From Candidatus Avibacteroides excrementipullorum (GTDB taxonomy: Bacteria > Bacteroidota > Bacteroidia > Bacteroidales > Bacteroidaceae), in assembly GCA_018711405.1 (NCBI GenBank), contig DVIH01000075.1, positions 1 to 51,239 on the forward strand: a DNA stretch of 51,239 nucleotides, written 5' to 3'. Positions 26,701 through 34,602 of this stretch are shown here, one piece after another (within the stretch, counting starts at the first letter, position 1; each line of letters opens with the position of its first letter). A program made the translations under genes and the position numbers. The notes under the pieces are model-generated. The model was not told the origin of the DNA and made no database searches. It saw only the letters and a list, made by a program, of their open reading frames with translations.

Positions 26701-26923
26701 AGCTGTCATCGACGCCACCGTATCGCGCGTAAGGCCCGTGACTATGGCATCGCTCACCACCATAGTGGGCATGATACCTCTGGTAGGCGACCCCATGTAC
26801 GGCTCCATGGCCATCACCATAATGGGAGGACTCACAGTGGGAACCATAATAACCCTTATCCTGCTGCCGCTGTTCTACACGGCACTGTTCAATATAAGGA
26901 AACCGGAACAAGAACAAAATTAA
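23783..26923 (+). CDS. RND efflux transporter permease (AcrB/MMPL superfamily)
   Basis: 1046 aa, proton-driven inner-membrane pump. The N-terminus MKITEFFIKRPTLFWSF is typical, followed by two large periplasmic loops (about 35-330 and 545-860) and two sets of transmembrane helices. The TM4 motif reads GMLVDNAIVIMDG: the first Asp of the AcrB Asp407-Asp408 pair is kept and the second is Asn, as in a subgroup of Bacteroidetes pumps. The TM10 Lys is present (GMMVKNAIVLVDE). It overlaps the adaptor gene by one base and is 9 nt before the channel gene. Substrate not predictable; multidrug or envelope-lipid export are both possible. Confidence 0.93.
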   Translation: MKITEFFIKRPTLFWSFIAVILIAGVLAFIGMPKLEDPAVAAKQAMVVVAYPGASAHDIELEAAQTVEDALMALPNINKVKTECRNGMATFTVEFQMTVLLEDLEQHFDLLRRKMNDIKSQLPQGCYEPIVIDDMMDVYGIFYAFTGKGYSYPELYKYAKMIQKELLTVKGVKRINIVGNRDEVINITVSKDEIFRNGLLPTQIMMALQNGNINAGNLDNGNDRLQIRISGRIKDKEDLKNTVIKTNNGKRVRIGDIATVERSYSEPQKNGFFVNNEPALAICIAMEDDVIVPDVGKAVDKKLQEVMNRVPAGMQTEKIFFQPDKVDNAINSFMINLLESVAIVILVLIFTMGFRSGLIIGFGLVLTIAISFPILLVCATTLQRISLGAFIVAMGMLVDNAIVIMDGILVDKKKGYGPKTYLYRIGKNIALPLLGATIIAAITFVSIYLSPDSAGEYAGDLFLVLCVSLLASWVLALIQVPMCAKSWLSPRIKADKKEEIMNSPVHRFVRFVISRLINYKTVTITTAVAVLAVCVWGLTKVKNLFFPDFDYNQFVVECYMPPQTSPNEVRDALCEMTELLRKHKEVTRVASSMGSAPAHYCLVRPMTAGGDCYGELMVDCKDYKTVVKAIPGIRKELREKYPDAYIRIRKYNFSISTSHTVEVQFTGPDPAVLKDLSRQAEDIMRKSKYVDPYSVQNNWTPKGKAIAVDFNENNAVKAGVSRSDVGNALLAVTDGMPMGMIKDNDRSMIINLNVRNEDGSKITDLGNIPVWSMANIRLDEQDLTGLASGSAGMDYISDKMFRSLPLSSFANSISPDWEENVVMRVNGKRAIEAECDPNTDMFEATPTKVIDDIKDEIESIQLPQGYEMKWIGEGELQSDAVKNVLKNLPITIFVILLTLLLLFNSWKKVILILICFPFVFVGITPALLASRQPFTFMAIIGMMGLIGMMVKNAIVLVDEINRLQKEEHVHPYKAVIDATVSRVRPVTMASLTTIVGMIPLVGDPMYGSMAITIMGGLTVGTIITLILLPLFYTALFNIRKPEQEQN

Positions 26924-26932
26924 AGACACATT

Positions 26933-28234
26933 ATGAGACATACATTATTATCAATCATCATATCGGCGTGTTGCAGCCTGACCATGACCGCACAGGAAAG
27001 CATAGTGCTGACACAACAAGAATGCCGGCAGATGGCCTTGCAGAACAATGAAGACATGAAGTCGGCGGACAACAAGTTCACTCAGGCGGAACTCGACAAA
27101 TACATTGCCTTTACCAACTATTTCCCGCGCATAGACGCATCGGCCACCGGAGCATACGTTTCCGATATAGAAATAACAGGCATGGAACTGCAAATGAGGG
27201 GAATGTACATGGCGGGCATCACACTGACCCAGCCCATATATGCCGGAGGACAAATCATGGCGGGCAACAAACTCGCCAAGATAGGCAAGGAATGCGCCGA
27301 AGAAAACCGTAAAAAGACCCGTATGCAAATCATGGCCGATGCAGACAAGGCATACTGGACATACATCACAGTGCAGAAGAAAGTAGACATGCTCGAAAGC
27401 TACATGCGGCAGATGGATACACTGTACACACAAGTGGAAACAGGCCTCCGTGCAGGAATGAGCACCGAAAACGACCTGCTGCGCATCAAGGCGAAGCGGA
27501 GCGAGATAAAATACCAGTTGCAGAAAGCAGTCAACGGACAGGATCTCTGCCGCCTGTCGCTGTGCAACGTACTGGGCAAACCGCTCGACACGCAAATCAT
27601 GCCTGCCGACACCGTCATAACGGTAACCGCTCCCGGACAGCTCGATGAAAACATCGAGACACGCCCCGAATTCAACCTCATGCGCAAACAGATAGAAGCG
27701 GAGCAGCAACAGATAAAAATGGCACGGTCGGAAATCCTCCCCAAAATAGGGTTGAGTGCGGGATACATGTACTACGGCAACGTAAAGATGACCACCCCCG
27801 TCAGCACGCCTCAAGGCAGCTACAACTACACTGAAGAATTCAAAGACGGCATTTCGCTCGCCATGCTGTCGATCAGCATACCGCTGGTGAAATGGGGTGA
27901 AGGACTGAAAAAGATAAAGAAAGCCAAGCTCAACCTGGAAAACGCACGCCTCGACTTCCAGAAAAACCGTCGCCTGCTCAGCATACAGGCACGGCAGGCT
28001 GTGCAAAACCTGACAGACGGATACAACATGATAGAGACGGCACAGATAGGCTACGACCAGGCCTGCGAGAACCTGCGCGTCATGAAAAACAGATATGACA
28101 ACTCCATGAGCTCGCTCACCGACCTGCTCGATGCACAGTCGCAATGGCATCAGGCACAGTCGAACCTGCTCGAAGCCAAAGCCCAATACATGATATACAA
28201 GACTGAATACCAATACGCCACAGGCAAACTGTAA
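26933..28234 (+). CDS. TolC family outer-membrane efflux protein
   Basis: 433 aa with signal peptide MRHTLLSIIISACCSLTMTA. Two related outer-membrane-efflux halves are seen: first (about 28-215: LTQQECRQMALQNNEDMKS, GITLTQPIYAGGQIMAGN, ADKAYWTYITVQKKVDMLE) and second (about 225-430: RPEFNLMRKQIEAEQQQIKM, SISIPLVKWGEGLKKIKKA, SMSSLTDLLDAQSQWHQAQ). These are the hallmarks of TolC/OprM channels. It completes the adaptor-permease-channel set. A strong terminator ends the operon. Confidence 0.92.
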   Translation: MRHTLLSIIISACCSLTMTAQESIVLTQQECRQMALQNNEDMKSADNKFTQAELDKYIAFTNYFPRIDASATGAYVSDIEITGMELQMRGMYMAGITLTQPIYAGGQIMAGNKLAKIGKECAEENRKKTRMQIMADADKAYWTYITVQKKVDMLESYMRQMDTLYTQVETGLRAGMSTENDLLRIKAKRSEIKYQLQKAVNGQDLCRLSLCNVLGKPLDTQIMPADTVITVTAPGQLDENIETRPEFNLMRKQIEAEQQQIKMARSEILPKIGLSAGYMYYGNVKMTTPVSTPQGSYNYTEEFKDGISLAMLSISIPLVKWGEGLKKIKKAKLNLENARLDFQKNRRLLSIQARQAVQNLTDGYNMIETAQIGYDQACENLRVMKNRYDNSMSSLTDLLDAQSQWHQAQSNLLEAKAQYMIYKTEYQYATGKL

Positions 28235-28255
28235 GACTAAACAGGTATACGATAC

Positions 28256-28300
28256 CGAGAGGCTGCCTCAAAATGATTTTTGAGACAGCCTCTCGATTTT
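28256..28300 (+). terminator. Intrinsic terminator of the RND efflux operon
   Basis: CGAGAGGCTG (28256-28265) and CAGCCTCTCG (28286-28295) pair, continue after one mismatch with CTCA/TGAG, and are followed by ATTTT. The GAGGCTG...CAGCCTC stem is of a form frequent in Bacteroidales terminators. Confidence 0.87.
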
Positions 28301-28388
28301 GTATATAATTATTCACCAAACAAAGCAAACTCCAATTATACACAATACCCGGTACAATAAAAACATACAGTTGCGAAAAAACACCTCA

Positions 28389-28414
28389 TAAAGGTTGTAA
28401 CCATACAACCTTTA
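28389..28414. repeat. Perfect 11-bp inverted repeat upstream of the cobalamin operon
   Basis: TAAAGGTTGTA and TACAACCTTTA flank an ACCA spacer. There is no T-run on either strand, so it is more like a protein-binding palindrome or a stable RNA hairpin than a terminator. It lies about 190 nt upstream of the cob -7 box and 40 nt before repeat A3. The rest of 28301-28631 holds only A3 and the promoter. Confidence 0.6.
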
Positions 28415-28454
28415 CGCAAACATTTCCCACCATGCGCAGGCATACCGCAACAGT

Positions 28455-28546
28455 CCGCCCGGGATGTGCGCCATCTTGCCCGGGTATCGGCTCGATCATC
28501 GCCCGGGATGTACGCCATCTTCGCCCGACACCGAGCCGATCTTTTT
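28455..28546 (-). repeat. Family A mosaic palindromic element, copy A3
   Basis: 92-nt block in minus orientation (T-rich end at 28542-28546). Modules along the plus strand: GGGATGTGCGCCATCTT (G'), GGGTATCGGCTCG (S), GGGATGTACGCCATCTT (G' again), CCCGACACCGAGCCGATC (S'), TTTTT. ATCGGCTCG (28486-28494) pairs with CGAGCCGAT (28532-28540), giving a rightward terminator-like stem with a 37-nt loop between the efflux and cobalamin operons. The loop module has the opposite orientation to that in copy A4. Confidence 0.85.
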
Positions 28547-28601
28547 CCCCCACCCCGAAAACAATTTTCGGCGACACATCAGAATATCCGGAACTTTTCC
28601 G

Positions 28602-28609
28602 TACCTTTG
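28602..28609 (+). promoter_or_regulatory. -7 box of the rightward cobalamin operon
   Basis: TACCTTTG matches TAnnTTTG. Transcription would start about 16 nt before the ATG at 28632, leaving no room for a leader riboswitch. Confidence 0.48.
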
Positions 28610-28631
28610 ATTTAACAATCTACAGACATAT

Positions 28632-30041
28632 ATGGGAAAGAACAAAATAACAGTGGCCGGAATAGGTCCCGGCAGCAAGGAAGACATAACTCCGGCCGTC
28701 ATCGAAGCCATAAGAAAAGCGGATGTGGTCATAGGCTACAAATACTACTTCCGCTTCATCAAAGACCTGGTGGGCAGCGGCACGGAATGCATCGACACCG
28801 GCATGAGACGCGAGAAAGAACGGGCGGAACTGGCATTCAACCACGCCCACAACGGCAAAAACGTGTGCATCATCAGTTCGGGCGATGCCGGCATATACGG
28901 CATGGCTCCGCTGATATACGAGATGAAGAGCAAATACCCCGACAACGACATAGAGATAGAGACTCTGCCGGGCATAAGCGCATTTCAGAAAGCGGCATCG
29001 CTGCTGGGCGCACCCATAGGGCACGACTTCTGCGTCATATCGCTCTCCGACCTCATGACATCATGGGAAATCATAGAGAAAAGAATCTTTGCGGCTGCCG
29101 AAGCCGACTTTGTGACAGCAGTCTACAACCCCAAGAGCGAAAACCGCTACTGGCAGCTACACCGTCTGAAAGAGATATTCCTCCTGTCGAGAAGCGGCGA
29201 CACGCCGGTAGGCTATGTGCGTCAGGCCGGCAGGGAGGAGCAGGAAACGACCGTGACTACGCTCCGGGAGTTCGACCCCGAACAGATAGACATGTTCACA
29301 GTCATCATCATAGGCAACTCGCAGACATACCGTTTTGACAGACACATGGTCACGCCGCGCGGCTACTACCGCGATGAGCAGAACGGCAGCATGAGCAAAG
29401 GCAGGGAGATAATGACGGAATCGTTCAGCAAGATAGTCGCGGAGATGAAGCACCCCCACACGGATACCGGCAGACTTTGGGCACTGTGCCACGCCATACA
29501 CACCACAGCCGATTTCGCTATGGAAGACCTGCTCTACACAGACCGGCACGCCATGAAAGACATATACGGCAAAATCACTTCCGGACAACTGAAAACGATA
29601 GTCACCGATGTGACAATGGCCGCAGCAGGCATACGCAAGAAAGCCCTGCAACGTCTCGGCCTGGAAGTGAAGTGCTACCTCTCCGATGAAAGGACGGCAC
29701 AGATGGCAGAACAGCACGGCACCACACGCTCGCAAGAAGCCATACGCCTGGCAGTGGCAGAACACCCGGATGCACTGTATGTGTTTGGCAACGCACCCAC
29801 CGCCCTCATTGAACTTTGCAACCTGATGCGCAAAGGCAAGGCGCACCCGGCAGGAGTGATAGCCGCTCCGGTAGGATTCGTGCATGTCAAGGAATCGAAA
29901 TACATGCTCAAGACATTTGCCGGCACGCCCAAGATTATAGTGGAAGGCCGCAGGGGAGGCAGCAACATAGCCGCCACGCTGGTCAACGCCATACTCACAC
30001 TCGATGATGCCGAAAAACTGCAACCGGGCAAAGACTTATGA
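28632..30041 (+). CDS. cbiHC: Fused precorrin-3B C17-methyltransferase and precorrin-8X methylmutase (CbiH-CbiC)
   Basis: 469 aa, cytoplasmic, two cobalamin enzymes in one chain. Residues 1-245 are the SAM-dependent C17-methyltransferase/ring-contraction enzyme: VAGIGPGSKEDIT (8-20), SSGDAGIYGMA (82-92), TLPGISAFQKAASLLG, TAVYNPKS and VGYVRQAGREEQ. Residues about 265-465 are the precorrin-8 methylmutase moving the C11 methyl to C12: AIHTTADF with likely catalytic His290, TTRSQEAI (364-371), FGNAPTAL (385-392) and PVGFVHVKESK. Both halves look complete. The substrate may be the cobalt- or the cobalt-free form; the route cannot be decided here. First gene of the operon; its stop overlaps the next start. 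Confidence 0.92.
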   Translation: MGKNKITVAGIGPGSKEDITPAVIEAIRKADVVIGYKYYFRFIKDLVGSGTECIDTGMRREKERAELAFNHAHNGKNVCIISSGDAGIYGMAPLIYEMKSKYPDNDIEIETLPGISAFQKAASLLGAPIGHDFCVISLSDLMTSWEIIEKRIFAAAEADFVTAVYNPKSENRYWQLHRLKEIFLLSRSGDTPVGYVRQAGREEQETTVTTLREFDPEQIDMFTVIIIGNSQTYRFDRHMVTPRGYYRDEQNGSMSKGREIMTESFSKIVAEMKHPHTDTGRLWALCHAIHTTADFAMEDLLYTDRHAMKDIYGKITSGQLKTIVTDVTMAAAGIRKKALQRLGLEVKCYLSDERTAQMAEQHGTTRSQEAIRLAVAEHPDALYVFGNAPTALIELCNLMRKGKAHPAGVIAAPVGFVHVKESKYMLKTFAGTPKIIVEGRRGGSNIAATLVNAILTLDDAEKLQPGKDL

Positions 30042-31228
30042 CACGCACATTCTACATCATAGGCATAACAGACGAGCGCGGCACCGAACTGCCGGTAGAG
30101 ACAGTCCCCATCGTGGCGCGCTCACGCATATTCTCAGGCGGGAAACGGCATCATGACATAGTGAAACACATGCTGCCCGCCGCGCATGAATGGATAGACA
30201 TAACAGTGCCGCTCGACAACGTATTTGATAGATACCGCAATTGCAATGCCGACATAGTGGTGTTCGCATCGGGCGACCCTCTGTTTTTCGGATTTGCCAA
30301 CACCGTGCTCCGCGAAATGCCCGAAGCGCATGTAAAAGTATTTCCGGCATTCAACTCCCTGCAAATGCTGGCGCACAAGACACTGCTGCCCTATCACGAC
30401 ATGCGTGCCATATCGCTCACCGGCAGAAGCTGGAAAGCCCTCGATGCAGCCCTGATACGCGGAGAAAGTCTCATAGGCTCGCTCACCGACAAGCAGAAGA
30501 CTCCTGCCGCCATAGCCGCAAGGATGCTCGAATACGGCTACGCCAACTACACCATGACTGTGGGAGAATGTCTCGGCAACGAAGACGAACGCATATCGGA
30601 ATACAGCCTTGAAGAAGCGGCGGAAAAGACATTCCGCATGCCCAACTGCATCATCCTGCGGCAGACGGACAAGCGGCCAAGACCTTTCGGCATACCGGAA
30701 GAGGATTTCGCCCATCTCGCCGGCCGCCCCAAGATGATAACCAAAATGCCCATACGCCTCACGAGCCTGGCCATGCTCGGACTCGAAGACAAATCTGTGA
30801 TGTGGGACATCGGTTCCTGCACAGGTTCCGTGTCGGTAGAAGCCAAACTGCGGTTTCCAGAGCTCGACATAACCGCTTTTGAAATAAGGGAGGAAGGCGG
30901 AAAACTCATGCAGGAAAACTGCCGCCGTTTCGGCACGCCGGGCATTGAAATGATAACAGGCGACTTCATGGAGACTGACACCGATGCATGGCCGCAACCG
31001 GATGCCGTATTCATAGGCGGACACGGCGGACGGCTGAAAGACATGGTGCGCAAAGCCGCCGCACACATGCACGGCAATGGCACTGTGGTGTTCAACTCCG
31101 TATCGGAAGAAAGTCGCAAGGCGTTTGAGGAAGCCTGCGCAGAATGCGGCCTGCAACTATGCAAGACCGTACGCATGGCTGTAGACGACAACAACCCCAT
31201 ATACATAATGAAAGCATTGAAGCCATGA
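30038..31228 (+). CDS. cobL: Precorrin-6Y C5,15-methyltransferase, decarboxylating (CbiE-CbiT fusion)
   Basis: 396 aa. Residues 1-205 match CbiE (C5-methyltransferase): FASGDPLFFGFANTVL (76-91), FPAFNSLQMLAHK and SLTGRSWKALDAAL. Residues about 230-396 match CbiT (C15-methylation and decarboxylation), with the Rossmann SAM motif DIGSCTGSVSVE (257-268) and FIGGHGGRLKDM. The two activities on one chain are the CobL arrangement of many bacteria. Start overlaps the cbiHC stop by 4 nt (ATGA) and its own stop overlaps cbiA by 4 nt. The glycine-rich start of CbiE is shortened to IIGITDERG. Confidence 0.92.
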   Translation: MTRTFYIIGITDERGTELPVETVPIVARSRIFSGGKRHHDIVKHMLPAAHEWIDITVPLDNVFDRYRNCNADIVVFASGDPLFFGFANTVLREMPEAHVKVFPAFNSLQMLAHKTLLPYHDMRAISLTGRSWKALDAALIRGESLIGSLTDKQKTPAAIAARMLEYGYANYTMTVGECLGNEDERISEYSLEEAAEKTFRMPNCIILRQTDKRPRPFGIPEEDFAHLAGRPKMITKMPIRLTSLAMLGLEDKSVMWDIGSCTGSVSVEAKLRFPELDITAFEIREEGGKLMQENCRRFGTPGIEMITGDFMETDTDAWPQPDAVFIGGHGGRLKDMVRKAAAHMHGNGTVVFNSVSEESRKAFEEACAECGLQLCKTVRMAVDDNNPIYIMKALKP

Positions 31229-32523
31229 GCAAAGCGCATCTTCTGATAGGAGCATCATCATCGGGCGGAGGCAAGACCACATTTACCGCCGGACTGCTGA
31301 GGCTGCTCCATGAACGGGGGCTGAGAGTGCAGCCGTTCAAGTGTGGTCCAGACTACATCGACACGCAGTACCACAAGATGGCCTGCGGAAGAGATTCGGT
31401 AAACCTCGATCTATGGATGTCGTCAAGAACCCACGTAAGACACCTGTACGACAAATATTCAACCGATGCAGATGTGTGCATCACCGAAGGCGTGATGGGA
31501 CTGTTTGACGGCTTTGACGGGATGCATGGCAGCAGCGCGGAAATATCTGCGGTGAACGGCCTGCCGGTAATCCTGCTCGTCAATGCCAAATCCACCTCAT
31601 ACACCGTTGCTCCGCTGATATACGGATTCAGACACTTCCATCCGGAAATAAACATTGCAGGAGTAGTGTTCAATCAGGTTGCATCCGACAAACATTTCGC
31701 ACAACTGAAAAAAGCCTGCAATGATACAGATACGGAATGTTTCGGCTACATGCCCAAGATAAAGGAACTGGAAGTTCCATCGAGACATCTCGGACTGACG
31801 CTCGATGCCTCATACCGGTTCGATGCCTTTGCATCACAAGCAGCCGAAGCCATAGCCGCACATGTGGACATAGACAGAATGCTGGAAAAGTGCACAACCA
31901 CAACAAGAGTATGCGAAGACTATATCCCGGCACATCACAGACAGGACATGCACATAGCAGTGGCAAAAGACGAAGCGTTCAACTTCACTTACACTGAAAA
32001 CATAGAACGGCTGAAAGAGATGGGACAGGTGACATACTTCAGTCCTATATGCGACAAGGAAATCCCGGCGGCCGACATGATCTATCTGCCCGGAGGCTAT
32101 CCTGAATTTTTCCTGCCGCAACTGAGCAGCAACAAAGACATGCTCAAAGCCATATCCGACTATGCGGAAAGCGGAGGCCGCATACTTGCCGAATGCGGAG
32201 GAATGATGTATCTTTGCCGCAGCATAACAGGCATAGACGGCGCAACCTATAAAATGGCAGACGTCCTGCCCATAGAGGCTACAATGAGCAACATGAGACT
32301 GCACTTGGGATACCGCACTCTGAAAGTCGGAGGAAACATATACAAAGGACACGAATTCCACTACTCCTCAGTAAACGATGAGCAAATGGAAAGTATTGCG
32401 GCCATAACCGATGCCAAAGGCAACGGCACTGGCACCAAACTGTACCGGCACAAGAATGTCATTGCGGGATATACCCACCTGTATTGGGGCGAAACAGACA
32501 TAATGAAACTTTGGGAAATATGA
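31225..32523 (+). CDS. cbiA: Cobyrinate a,c-diamide synthase
   Basis: 432 aa. ATP- and glutamine-dependent amidation of the a and c side chains of cobyrinate. P-loop ASSSGGGKTTF (10-20) in the N-terminal synthetase domain, NLDLWMSS (60-67), TEGVMGLFDG; the C-terminal class I glutaminase has nucleophile Cys324 in AECGGMMYL and His418 in YTHLYWGE, with IYLPGGYPEFF before it. Start 31225 is the ATGA overlap with cobL and directly precedes the P-loop strand; an earlier in-frame ATG at 31144 is inside cobL and was rejected. The glutaminase site distinguishes it from the related CbiP two genes downstream only by family pattern. Confidence 0.93.
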   Translation: MSKAHLLIGASSSGGGKTTFTAGLLRLLHERGLRVQPFKCGPDYIDTQYHKMACGRDSVNLDLWMSSRTHVRHLYDKYSTDADVCITEGVMGLFDGFDGMHGSSAEISAVNGLPVILLVNAKSTSYTVAPLIYGFRHFHPEINIAGVVFNQVASDKHFAQLKKACNDTDTECFGYMPKIKELEVPSRHLGLTLDASYRFDAFASQAAEAIAAHVDIDRMLEKCTTTTRVCEDYIPAHHRQDMHIAVAKDEAFNFTYTENIERLKEMGQVTYFSPICDKEIPAADMIYLPGGYPEFFLPQLSSNKDMLKAISDYAESGGRILAECGGMMYLCRSITGIDGATYKMADVLPIEATMSNMRLHLGYRTLKVGGNIYKGHEFHYSSVNDEQMESIAAITDAKGNGTGTKLYRHKNVIAGYTHLYWGETDIMKLWEI

Positions 32524-33119
32524 GAAAGATATATACACGCACAGGAGACGATGGGACCACAGGCATATTCGGCGGAGAAAGGGTAGCCAAAGACAACGTG
32601 CGTGTGGAAGCAAACGGAAACCTCGATGAACTGAACTCCGTAATCGGACTCATACGCACCATGCTCGACAAAGAGCACAAATGGCAAACGCTTCTGAAAG
32701 ATATTCAGATAGAGATAATGTCAATGATGAGCATAACAGCCACTCCCGAAGTCAAGCGTAAGGATAACCCCAACCGTTTGCGCCCGGAAATAACAACAGA
32801 CATGGAACATGAGATGGACATCATGACAGCAGCCATGAGCGACAACGGCTATTTCATCCTGCCCGGAGGCACAACCCTATCGGCCTGGCTCCACATGGCA
32901 AGAGTCTCCGCACGCAAGGCAGAAAGAAGACTTGTAAGCCTGCACCGCACGGACAGACTGCCGGAAGATGTTCTCAAATTCATAAACAGACTGTCCGACC
33001 TGTTTTTCATCATGGCAAGATACGAGCTGTTCAACAACGGTCAAGAAGAGGAAAAGTGGAAAGAGTTCGGATATAAAAGAAAAACTAAAACACACAGCGT
33101 TACAGAAAATGCAGAATAA
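32520..33119 (+). CDS. Cob(I)yrinate a,c-diamide adenosyltransferase, PduO type
   Basis: 199 aa. Transfers the adenosyl group of ATP to Co(I) corrinoid, giving the organometallic bond of coenzyme B12. PduO-type features: N-terminal ATP-binding TRTGDDGTTGIFGGERVAKD (read from residue 6), NGNLDELNSVIG, and the helical bundle with LPGGTTLSAWLHMARV and ARKAERRLVSL. It is not the P-loop CobA/CobO type. The ATGA start overlaps the cbiA stop. Placement between the a,c-diamide synthase and cobyric acid synthase matches the order of the pathway steps. Confidence 0.92.
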   Translation: MRKIYTRTGDDGTTGIFGGERVAKDNVRVEANGNLDELNSVIGLIRTMLDKEHKWQTLLKDIQIEIMSMMSITATPEVKRKDNPNRLRPEITTDMEHEMDIMTAAMSDNGYFILPGGTTLSAWLHMARVSARKAERRLVSLHRTDRLPEDVLKFINRLSDLFFIMARYELFNNGQEEEKWKEFGYKRKTKTHSVTENAE

Positions 33120-34602
33120 ACTTCACCCGATAATGCTGGCAGGCACAGGCAGCGATGTAGGAAAAAGCATCATTGCCACAGCCTTGTGCAGGATATTCAG
33201 ACAAGACGGATACAGCCCTGCCCCGTTCAAAGCACAAAACATGGCATTGAACTCATACGCCACACCCGAGGGACTGGAGATTGGGCGTGCGCAGGCAGTA
33301 CAGGCAGAAGCGGCAGGGATAGCCTGCCACACAGACATGAACCCGTTGCTGCTGAAACCAAGTTCCGAACATACATCGCAAGTCATCATCTGCGGAAAGC
33401 CGGCAGGCAACAAAGACGCATACCAATACTTCAAAAGAGAAGGACGGGAAGAACTGAGAAAAACAGTAAACGAAGCTTTCGACAGACTGAATGCCAAATA
33501 CAATCCCATAGTAATGGAAGGCGCAGGGAGCATCGCAGAAATAAACCTCAGCGACAGCGACCTCGTCAACATGTCTATGGCAAAACATGCCAATGCCGAT
33601 GTCATACTGGTGGCCGACATAGACAGAGGAGGAGTTTTCGCCAGCGCATACGGCACCATCATGCTCCAAAACGAAGAAGACAGGAAAAGGATAAAAGGCA
33701 TAATAGTAAACAAATTTCGCGGAGACATACGCCTATTCCAACCGGGCATAAAGATGCTGGAAGACATATGCAAAATGCCGGTCATAGGAGTCGTGCCCTA
33801 CTATAGCGGGATAAACATAGAAGAAGAAGACTCCGTAATGCTGGGCTACAAACAACATGAGGCTGAAGAAGGAAAAATAAATATTGCCGTCATACTGCTG
33901 AGGCATATATCCAACTTCACCGACTTCAACACGCTCGAAAGAGATGAGAGAGTACACCTGTACTACACGAACAACACATCCGAACTCGAAAAAGCCGACA
34001 TAATAATAATACCCGGCACAAAAAACACCCTTGACGACCTTTACGAATTGCGCATCAACGGCGTGGCGCAAGCCATAATGAAAGCCCACCGCAGAGGGAC
34101 AACCATACTCGGGATATGCGGAGGATATCAGATCATGGGCATGGAGATATATGATCCCGACAGTGTGGAAGGCAACCTCACTATGTTGCCTGGATTGGGA
34201 CTGCTGCCCGTCATCACTACGATGCAGAAGGAGAAGGTTACCCGACAGACCAGCTTCCGCTTCGGCCAGTCTGCCGAAACATGTCACGGCTATGAGATAC
34301 ACATGGGCAAAAGCGAACCGGCCGAAGGAAGCACCGCCTGCCCGCTCAACACATTGGATGACGGAAGGACAGACGGGTGCGTCACCGAAGACAAATGTAT
34401 GGGTACATACATACACGGGATACTCGACAACAGGCCGTTCATTGAATATCTGCTGAAAGATTTCCAAAAGCAGAAAAGCACAAAAAAAGCATACTCCGAC
34501 TATGCGGCATTCAAGGAAGAACAATACGACAAGCTGGCCGAGCATGTAAGAAAAAACATAGATATGTCTTTACTCTATAAAATATTAGGAAGAAATGATT
34601 GA
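33109..34602 (+). CDS. cbiP: Adenosylcobyric acid synthase (CbiP/CobQ)
   Basis: 497 aa. Adds four amide groups to adenosylcobyrinate a,c-diamide using ATP and glutamine. P-loop-like GTGSDVGKS (12-20), PFKAQNMALNSYAT (39-52), VMEGAGSIAEINL, VADIDRGGVFA; C-terminal glutaminase with Cys337 in GICGGYQIMG and His436 in YIHGILD. The start overlaps the preceding gene by 11 nt, in another frame, and sits directly before the P-loop strand; the stop overlaps cobD by 8 nt. Length fits the family (about 485-510 aa). Confidence 0.94.
   Translation: MQNKLHPIMLAGTGSDVGKSIIATALCRIFRQDGYSPAPFKAQNMALNSYATPEGLEIGRAQAVQAEAAGIACHTDMNPLLLKPSSEHTSQVIICGKPAGNKDAYQYFKREGREELRKTVNEAFDRLNAKYNPIVMEGAGSIAEINLSDSDLVNMSMAKHANADVILVADIDRGGVFASAYGTIMLQNEEDRKRIKGIIVNKFRGDIRLFQPGIKMLEDICKMPVIGVVPYYSGINIEEEDSVMLGYKQHEAEEGKINIAVILLRHISNFTDFNTLERDERVHLYYTNNTSELEKADIIIIPGTKNTLDDLYELRINGVAQAIMKAHRRGTTILGICGGYQIMGMEIYDPDSVEGNLTMLPGLGLLPVITTMQKEKVTRQTSFRFGQSAETCHGYEIHMGKSEPAEGSTACPLNTLDDGRTDGCVTEDKCMGTYIHGILDNRPFIEYLLKDFQKQKSTKKAYSDYAAFKEEQYDKLAEHVRKNIDMSLLYKILGRND

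Noticed and set aside
26951-28213. 420-codon open frame antisense to the TolC-family gene
   Set aside because: Cys/His/Val/Phe-rich shadow composition, no initiation signals, and it lies exactly opposite a well-conserved gene.
28301-28631. Cobalamin riboswitch upstream of cbiHC
   Set aside because: No B12-box-like core or multi-stem layout was seen; the palindrome and repeat A3 explain the structure present.
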